Assembly: GCA_038503075.1 (NCBI GenBank) | Contig: JBCAML010000018.1 | Span: 1,302,001-1,366,000, forward strand | Direction of reading: 5' to 3' | DNA from: Gyromitra esculenta | Taxonomy: Eukaryota > Ascomycota > Pezizomycetes > Pezizales > Discinaceae | Length of the DNA stretch: 64,000 bases | Shown: positions 56,732 through 64,000 of the stretch, piece by piece | Layout of the letters: every line of letters begins with the position of its first letter | Position numbering within the stretch: the stretch's first letter is position 1 | Translations under genes and position numbers: made by a program | The notes under the pieces: generated by a model | What the model was told of the DNA's origin: nothing | What the model saw: the letters and a program-made list of their open reading frames with translations, nothing else | Database searches by the model: none

Positions 56732-59700
56732 AACATCTCCTCTCAATAGGTTGCGAAAGTATGGCACCTTTTTTTAACCTCATATGTTCAATTTTATTTT
56801 TTGGAAGATTGTATACGCTTGCTCTTTATGCATCTTTATATTTGAGCCTCTCTGCTTTCGTCCGGATATCAAGAATGAAAAACATATGTACACTGCAGCT
56901 CGTGATCTCAAATTATGCGTGCGCATTATCTTTCACTTAAGAGTTAGTGGGTACGTGTTTCAGAACTGTGTTCGCTTTGAAGCGCCTTAATCCTAGTATC
57001 TAATCTCCAAGCCATCTAAACCTACTTTTGATACCTGCGTCTCTGTAGGATATTGCAATACTCAAATTATTAACGATGTAAAATCTTACTTGCACGCGAG
57101 TTTTTCCATTAACCACTTGAATGTACCAAAACTCTAGCTAACTCCTAAAAAGTACCAGAAATGAAGTATCAAATTGTTACCGAATGAGCCCGTTGAAGAC
57201 AGGTCTTGGGGATTTAGTGAGCTTCAAATAACGTATGCGTTCACAATTTATTGAGAAAAAGAGGAAAGATATCGCCGGAGGATCGAAACCTATAGCTAAC
57301 ACCGAGACATCTCTAGGGTAAATGATAGGGCTTAATAGCTAGATATGCCGCATTTGGGTAGAGGAATAGACAGAAAGGAAATAGGGTATCCTTAGCATTT
57401 TTTTATGTTTGGGGCACAATCATAGAAAGTCATTCGATTAAAAAAATAGGCAACAGCGTCTCCAAAACCACCCAGAATTATCTGGATATCTCAATAATCG
57501 AAATATTAATCTGAGGCAATATATCTTATTCTAGAAACTATATAACAAAATTACTCGTTGCTATTGAGGAGTTGTGGGTTTGCGCTTCTACTGGCTGATG
57601 AGGGAACTGTCGCAGCCTATGATGGTGATGCCAAGCAATACCAAAAAATATTCCTGGAATTATAGAAACCCAAAATCTCCACAGAGCCAAAGAGATAGAT
57701 CTTCTCTAGGCTTAGACATGTATTTAGAAACATTTATTTGACTTCGATCCTCTTCTTCAATCTTTATTGCCCTGTACTGTTTTGCTGTGGACTTTAGAGA
57801 AAATTTATCGTTCATTTTGCTGCTAAGCGCTGATCTGAGAATTTTTCGCCTAGGCCTCTCACTGCATAATTACGCTTTCTAACGTTGCAACTGCTACTAC
57901 AAAGCTTTCACCCTCGATCACCTGTCTAGTGCGAAGCGAAAAAAAGGATAAATAGTTGTTCTCTACTGTAACCGAGCTAGATTGTATTGTACATGTAATA
58001 ACTGATATCGGATACGAAGCCTTTTCTTCCAGCGCGGCTCGCGCTAGCTGAGTATAATTACATGTATCAAATCCAACACGCTGAATCCAGCTTCCTACTA
58101 CTTGAACTTCAGAGGTTTGCGGCAAATAATTGAACCATTTTAAAGAATATCTATTAAGTTTCTCTCTTACTATAAATTCTCATAATTATTACAATTTCAC
58201 CTAGCGCTGGATATTGGTATACATGTAGCCACTCTTGCATATATTTGCTACTAAAGGTCTAGAACTTTGATTCTTGAGTATCAGCATAAAAGAGAAAACG
58301 AATTCGTCTATATAGCAAGAAGCCATCGCCATGTATTGTGCTTATGTCTTCCGAGAAAACCGGAAGTAAGATTACAGTATACGTAAAGAGCAGAGATGAA
58401 AGAAAATGAAAGAAAATATTTCACTGAATCCACAGAGGCATTGGTTTCTACCCAGGTGCTGAATCACATATGAAGAAATCAATACACCCGCACACCCTTA
58501 AGCAGCTCATCATTGTTCCAACAGTTTGTGCGACCAACAAGCCATCAAACTCTGGATATATAGACCATCCAGTACCAGCGACTCTGTTCCATAAATTTCA
58601 AATTCTCACGCGACTTCAAAGTAGTGGTCGTTTTTACCAATCGTGTGCCGTTTCGCCAAGAATTTGATGCTGGCTAAGCTCGTGCGCATTCTCGCGTAGT
58701 AATGGCTGTCATTGGAGCTTGAGTGCAGTTTAAAGGTTTTGAATCGCAACTCATTTGTGTTTCTCCGCTAGAGTTCCCCCAAAAGGGACAATTTTTCCGT
58801 CTTCAGTGGAAAGAATATTGTCTCTCGAGACTTGCGTATGAGGGTGGTGGAGGCGCTGGAATATCTGTTGGCGGCGGGGAAGGAGGTAGTATCGCTACTT
58901 GTGCGAAATTGCCGTATTTTCCTATCGGGCTCAAAGGAGGGCTTGAATCGCAGAGGGAATAACTGCGCTGGCGGCTGAAAACCATTGATAGGGAGCGAGG
59001 AAGGGAAGGCATTTTGTTTTTTTTTCTTTCTTGAGGAAGGAGGAGTTCTTGTGTGATAGTGCGCAGAGGAAGAACTACTAGTTGGGCAAATTGAAAGTTA
59101 AAGCCGAGAAGAATGCTGCCATAGATATACACTCGAGAAGGAGGCGAACCCGCCAGGAAGTGCTGCTCGGCTCGCTAAGGCTGCGCCGGGTGGCCTTGCA
59201 TGGGGCTTCTGTATGTTGTGCGACACCAGCCCGCATTGCGGGGTTGCCAGTGCCTGTGTAACGCTATTTTTCTTGCAGTCGAACCATTTTTACTACATTT
59301 TCTATCAGGTGATCTCCCAGCCGTCTTTATCGATTGAAGGTACATAGGCTGGTGGCGAAAGTTCATGTTAAGCTTTCTTTCCGGTATGCAATAGATAAAA
59401 TAAGAAAGCCGATTTACGATCATTGACTTTATCGGTTTTCCCACTTGGGGGCTCCGGTCCAACACTACATTTAGTATATACACTCGGCTCCCTATACGAA
59501 ACAGAAAGTAAGTTTATCTGTACATATCGGCTCGCCCTTTATAGCGGGTCAGTTGTAGCTCAATTGGATTTTTAGGTCCCAGCTATCTAGTGAAAGTTGC
59601 TCTTGGGGCGAATATTTACTTGCTGAGGATTCGTTGATCAACCCTAACCCTTATCGGAAAATCTTGGCGTTCGTAATAACGCCACTAGCTTAACTTCTAC

Positions 59701-60221
59701 TCTATTCAGACCTAACGCACCTACTTTAAAAAACCCCATCTGTGTTCAAATGTCATCATTTGGCAAGGATAACATTTTATCAACCTTCTAGAACAGTGGG
59801 TTCTAGAGCTGGCTGTTCGCCGCTCGCTGGTTTTTTCCTTCGGCCGTCGGTTGTATGCATAGGAGATAGGCGTACTCTGTGGTGGATTCGCCGAAAGTGA
59901 ATTTTCCTTTCATTGATACCTCAATCTCATCTCATCACTATCATGTGAATTTCAATGCAAATAACAGCTTAGCCCCTTATAAATATCCCATTTCTACCAA
60001 GTATTGCGTGGAGAAATATAGAAATTCACACATTGAAAAAGTCACTCCTTTACAACTGGATCGAACTACACATAGGTCAGTGCAGTCTTGCCCTAGTGAG
60101 GGACAGGTGAAGTGAGGTGGATCACAGCAACTGACAATGGCGTATCTACATGTAGCTCAAACACAGCCAATTTGCAGACTCTCGTTTCACGCATACACAC
60201 AAAATATACAGCAATACAATC
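56732..60221. other. Large gene-poor AT-rich island (3.5 kb)
   Basis: No convincing gene is seen. Four TACATGTA palindromes (57990, 58059, 58220 and 60147) occur. A telomere-like CCCTAACCC is at 59642-59650. A short proline-rich minus-strand frame lies at 59012-58803. Confidence 0.45.
58803..59012 (-). CDS. Possible short proline-rich ORF, unrecognised
   Basis: From an internal ATG the minus strand encodes 69 residues beginning MPSLPRSLSMVFSRQRSY and containing ILPPSPPPTDIPAPPPPSYA. The proline and arginine/serine content is higher than expected from the AT-rich surroundings, so it could be a small gene or an isolated exon. No family is recognised. Confidence 0.2.
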   Translation of the reverse strand: MPSLPRSLSMVFSRQRSYSLCDSSPPLSPIGKYGNFAQVAILPPSPPPTDIPAPPPPSYASLERQYSFH

Positions 60222-61790
60222 ATGTCTCTCCTTCAACTCCCAAACGAACTTATCCTCAGCATTGCTGAGTATCTCGAACCCCTACGACTCAGATACTTTT
60301 ACTCCTTTCTTCGAACAAGTAAACGCTTTGCTTACTTACTGATGCCGCTCCTCAATCGCTTCGCCGCAAACGAGAAATACATAGTGAACGCCCTTTGCTG
60401 GTCAGCAGTAATTAGGAACGAAGACAGAGTTAGATACTTGATTGATCATGGAGGCGACACTGTTATCGTCACTGATACTGTCGAAGATATTGACTCGATT
60501 AGCCTTCCTCAGCTCGAAAGAAAAAAGAGAGCATTAGTTAGTCACGCGCTAGCGCAAGGGCCAAACCTCATCGTAGCCTCTTCCAATACTAGATCGCCAA
60601 AACAACATCTACCAATTCTCCATCTCGCGCTTCTCATGAATTATAACAGTTTGTCGAAACTGCTTCTTGAGAGGGGGGCAGATGTTTCAGTTTGGAGCCA
60701 CAGGGGTTCGGTTCTCCACTATGCGGCATTTACCAAGGACGAAACGATCGTTAGAATACTTCTAGAGAATGGGGCCGATGCCACTGCTTCAGATCACGAA
60801 GGAGTAACGCCACTTCACCTTGCTGCGATTCACGGCGACGAATCCATTCTGAAGATACTTCTGCAAAACGGGGCAGCGACGATGTGCCTGGATGCACAGG
60901 GGAAAACGCCAATTTCATTGCTGATGGATAGCTGCACGCTAGTCCCTCGAAAATTCAGCGAGCCACCTCCCCCCAACGAGGAAAAGAGCAAGGACTCTCT
61001 CGAAACCCTTAAAGCCAAGCTTAGAAAAATCAGACTTATGCTGGAACATGGTGATATTGGCTACAGGGACCAGTTTGGCAATACGGGACTACACAGAGCA
61101 GCAGCCTTCGGCGACGAAGCCCTAGCTAAAGTCCTGCTGCAAAGGGGAATCAAGGTTAATGCCCGTGGAATCAAAGAGAGAACCGCAATCCATTTAGCAG
61201 TCATGTCTGGCTCATCGACGCTTGTTGTGGAGATGGTTGAGAATTATGGTGCCAGTGTGATGTCTCAGGATAGATATGGAAACACCCCGCTTCACTTGGC
61301 GATACAGTATAAACGAAAAGAACTCATTAGATTACTTATCGGGATGAGTACGGATATTGGAGTTGCAGACAGATGCGGCCGAACGGCGCTGCATTGGGCG
61401 GCTGGCATGGGGGACGTCGACACAGTTAGATTATTGTGGAGCAAGGGCGCTAGCCATACCGTTCGCGACAACGACGAAAGGACACCGCTTTTCCTCGCAG
61501 CAGAGCTTGGACACGTTTCGGTGGTGAAGATGTTAGTAGATAATGGAGCAGACATCGACACGCAGGATAAATATGGAAATGCTATGCCGGAATTGGTGGA
61601 GAACCAGATCCTCAAGCGCCCGGAAAGTTGTCTTCCAGGCTCTCCAAGTATCTCATTGGGAAAATGGCCTCGGAGAGAACAGTACTGGGGGGTATGGTAT
61701 AACATTCTAGAAAACGTGTCGGGACGAGGGTCGCATAAGATACTCTGTAATCCAGGGCAGCACACTTTCAAGTTTCATATACCCCATTGA
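60222..61790 (+). CDS. F-box and ankyrin-repeat protein
   Basis: Single-exon, 522-residue protein. The N-terminal 45 residues form an F-box-like motif (LLQLPNELILSIAEYLEP, SFLRTSKRFAYLL), which in other proteins binds Skp1 and makes an SCF ubiquitin-ligase receptor. From residue 130 come about nine ankyrin units, for example HLALLMNYNSLSKLLLERGADV, VTPLHLAAIHGDESILKILL, NTGLHRAAAFGDEALAKVLL and RTALHWAAGMGDVDTVRLLW. A break occurs around residues 235-270, where a Pro/Lys-rich linker interrupts the repeats. The last repeat (TQDKYGNAMPELVE) and the following 65 residues lose the ankyrin pattern, so the C-terminus may be degenerate or shifted. Substrates are unknown. Confidence 0.85.
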   Translation: MSLLQLPNELILSIAEYLEPLRLRYFYSFLRTSKRFAYLLMPLLNRFAANEKYIVNALCWSAVIRNEDRVRYLIDHGGDTVIVTDTVEDIDSISLPQLERKKRALVSHALAQGPNLIVASSNTRSPKQHLPILHLALLMNYNSLSKLLLERGADVSVWSHRGSVLHYAAFTKDETIVRILLENGADATASDHEGVTPLHLAAIHGDESILKILLQNGAATMCLDAQGKTPISLLMDSCTLVPRKFSEPPPPNEEKSKDSLETLKAKLRKIRLMLEHGDIGYRDQFGNTGLHRAAAFGDEALAKVLLQRGIKVNARGIKERTAIHLAVMSGSSTLVVEMVENYGASVMSQDRYGNTPLHLAIQYKRKELIRLLIGMSTDIGVADRCGRTALHWAAGMGDVDTVRLLWSKGASHTVRDNDERTPLFLAAELGHVSVVKMLVDNGADIDTQDKYGNAMPELVENQILKRPESCLPGSPSISLGKWPRREQYWGVWYNILENVSGRGSHKILCNPGQHTFKFHIPH

Positions 61791-62676
61791 CCATGGGATA
61801 TATGGATCCTGCAGGAGATCAAGTGTTTCAGAACCTAGACGATCTATTGAAAGAGTATTGGGCTTAAAAGTTCACGCAGGTAGTGTTCTAATATGTTGGG
61901 CCTTAGATTAATCAAATTTCCCAATTAGTTAAACTTGTCTCTTTTCTAACTATTTCATGTTAATTTTTATTTATTACTTATTGAATTTACTACCAAGTGT
62001 ATCTTTTTTCCCGCCATTCCATATATTCATATGTACCTTTCATCACGCTCATTACAAGCATCTAGATCTACTTTAGAAATGACCAGAAATATTAATTACG
62101 AGAACTTGACCTTTTCTTACTAGCTCAGCAGCTGCTCTCAAACCTATAACTGGGTAGCCACCCCTTATCCACTACAAGGGCTGGACATCTGGACAGTGTA
62201 TGTAGAGTGCTAGGGAATTTAGCTGCATACTCCAATACATATATATATGTATGCACATGTACTTGAAACCAGCTGTCACTTTCTAGCAATCTAGGGAGAG
62301 AGAGGGGACTTTCTACTTGCTTACTTTATCATATCACAGTAGCAGCAACTGTTCCTTGAACCAAGCCCTCCGCCCAGAGTTTGGCATGGTAGGGTAAATC
62401 TACAGAAACGGGCTAAACCTAGTTGGGTCAAATTCACTTCAAGGCCCATCCATCCGTATAAACAAGTATATCCATCAAACATTTAGATTATTGCTAAGCG
62501 CTTGCAAACCAATATACATATATCTACCCCCCCCAAAAGTTCTGAGTTATCGGAAAAGAGATGAAGAAACCTTAGGAGCTAAAAAAATTGAAAGACACTG
62601 GACATGTTGCAGTCCCCAAACCTAGAAAGATAGAAAAGAATGTGTATTGAACGAACAAGAGAACAAATCCTAGGCT
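61791..62676. other. Intergenic region, no gene seen
   Basis: AT-rich, containing an ATATATATGTATGCACATGT-type run near 62240-62260. No features are supported. Its right edge is the 3' end of the minus-strand But2-domain gene. Confidence 0.45.
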
Positions 62677-63399
62677 TTAGTTTAACACCTGAATGACCAA
62701 TCCGCCCGTGTTGATCCACCAGGAAACGTAATCGCTATAAAGATTGTTAGTAAAATCGCATAGAGAAAAAAAAAAAAAAACTTTCTAGAATGGGGAACCT
62801 ACTCGTCGCCTTCAGGAACAACTTCGTAGTTCAAGGTGGTAGGAGAGGTAGGGCACGGGAAGGTTGGGGTGCTCCCGTCAAAGGATCCTACGCCATTCAT
62901 CACGGCGTTAAAAGTACCAACAAAATCACCACGAGATGGACGGTACGAGAAGGTGGCGGATGTAGTGATTGCTCCGAAAACTGTAAATAGTTGGACTTTC
63001 TGGGTGCCGGAGACCCCCCTGGCGTTCGAGAAAGAGAAGGTGCATGTTTGGCCTGAATATCCAGTGGTGAAGTTATAAGCAATGAGTGTTTGGACATTAT
63101 GAGCTCCATTGGACTTAACGGGGGAGACATTAGTCAGGTTTTCGAATAAAACGTGGCATTGGGTGAGAACAAGGAGGCAAATTATATTAACTTACTCTCT
63201 CGACCTCTGCAAAGTAGTAAGATCCAAATGCAACATTAGGATAGTCCTCAAAGATGGGCACCATCAAGGACGGATAGATGGTAGCAGCAATTCCTCGAGC
63301 TTCGATCGCAGCAACCTCAGGCTCAGCAACGGGGACTGCAAGAGAAGCAACTAGGCCAGAAAAGAGGCAGAGAGCAGAAGTGAAAACTGAGGCCTTCAT
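62677..63399 (-). CDS. Small secreted protein with But2 C-terminal domain
   Basis: A 190-residue protein from three inferred exons: 63399-63196, 63113-62803 and 62734-62677. A signal peptide is evident (MKASVFTSALCLFSGLVASL). After splicing, the mature part shows the fungal But2 C-terminal domain: TLIAYNFTTGYSGQTCTFSF with the first Cys, GTQKVQLFTVFGAIT, SFDGSTPTFPCP with the second Cys, and NYEVVPEGD joined across the second intron to DDYVSWWINTGGLVIQ. Both introns are GT-AG; the first has an ACTAAT-type branch site. The But2 name comes from a domain first noted in a ubiquitin-like-binding protein, but secreted fungal members are thought to be surface or effector-like proteins. The function is unknown. 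Confidence 0.88.
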
Positions 63400-64000
63400 T
63401 TTGATTTGAGTAGCTGAATATGATCAAATATCGATATAGTCGGGAAAAGATCTTTGAGAAGAAGCTGTAGTAGTCTTGCTGAGTTCTTGAGGGGATGGAG
63501 AAGAGAAGACAATTCAAACGAGGAACTCAAGCGGTATTTATCATGACACTCAGCCCACCTTTTCGATACTCAGCTTCGGTCGAAACCAAGAGCGATCTTG
63601 ACATCGTCACACATTTCAGATTACCCAGCCCACAATGCTCAATCTGCCTCAGTGACTTTACAATTCTCAGAGTCTAGTTCAATGCCTTGTGTCTCAATTG
63701 GATGACTAAACGAAAATGATACGAATCGGTATCTAGTGATGAGGTACTTTTTTTGTACGTCTAAGCCCCTGCCTTACGAGAATCTTATTATAATTAATAT
63801 GTTTGTGATTCGGTACTTTTTTGTGATCAGGTGGCTTTTCTCTGATCGAAAGTACTGATTTTATTGTGATACATTACAACAGGACTAAACTAATTAGTAG
63901 TCAAAATATACGACAGCTTTTCTTACCTCAGCGTGAATTCTAGCTGGGATTCTGGGATTTCTTCTTCGAGAAACAGCGAACTAGAGCAGAAAAAAAAGGT
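63400..64000. other. Upstream region of the But2-domain gene
   Basis: AT-rich, short frames only. The window ends here. Confidence 0.4.

Noticed and set aside
59548..59600. tRNA-like GTAGCTCAATTGG string
   Set aside because: D-arm-like part only; no anticodon arm or T-arm follows.
1..64000. CRISPR array, bacterial operon or viral element
   Set aside because: No regularly spaced repeats with unique spacers, no ribosome-binding-site-driven gene strings and no viral hallmark proteins were seen.

Overview
The window is nuclear DNA of a filamentous ascomycete (Pezizomycotina-type). The evidence is short introns (about 50-150 bp, GTRNGT donors, CTRAY-like branch sites) splitting almost every conserved gene, single-copy fungal housekeeping genes, head-to-head gene pairs, and fungal-specific families (HRQ1, BBC1, ATP19, But2-domain and DUF4430-like secreted proteins, Fungal_N/ankyrin NLR-like proteins). 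I see no bacterial operon, CRISPR array, rRNA gene or convincing tRNA, and I cannot name the genus.

Layout. 0.8-1.5 kb: ALG13 (+). 2.2-2.75 kb: a broken Fungal_N (NLR-head) relic. 3.4-8.5 kb: a dense block with the AP-1 beta subunit (-), EMC4 (+) and a peroxisomal crotonase ending in SKL (-). 8.5-12.4 kb: gene-poor. 12.4-16.2 kb: HRQ1 helicase (+). 16.2-19.1 kb: gene-poor. 19.1-28.3 kb: dense block of BBC1 (-), RTR1 (+), a STEEP1-family protein (-) and an M28 aminopeptidase (+). 28.3-30.9 kb: gene-poor with a probably eroded ankyrin gene. 30.9-32.7 kb: MTP18/MTFP1 homologue (-) head-to-head with ATP synthase subunit k (+). 34.6-36.2 kb: intact Fungal_N/ankyrin gene. 37.5-48.5 kb: CoA-binding protein (-), methyltransferase (+) and three uncharacterised proteins. 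50.0-50.8 kb: secreted DUF4430-like protein. 54.2-56.7 kb: FAD-linked oxidase with an N-terminal extension. 60.2-61.8 kb: F-box/ankyrin protein. 62.7-63.4 kb: secreted But2-domain protein.

Genes were modelled by joining open frames at GT-AG (once GC-AG) boundaries. Wherever several exons were joined, the summed coding length is a multiple of three and the conserved family sequence is continuous across the joints. Housekeeping functions cover N-glycan assembly (ALG13), ER membrane insertion (EMC4), clathrin traffic (AP-1 beta), actin patches (BBC1), RNA polymerase II CTD dephosphorylation (RTR1), DNA repair (HRQ1) and the mitochondrial inner membrane (MTP18, ATP19).

The unusual signal is in the gene-poor islands. 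They hold decayed immune-receptor-like heads and ankyrin genes, short tandem and inverted repeats, and a strongly over-represented palindrome, TACATGTA (14 exact copies, none in a coding exon I call). That palindrome is the best candidate for an undescribed element in this window.
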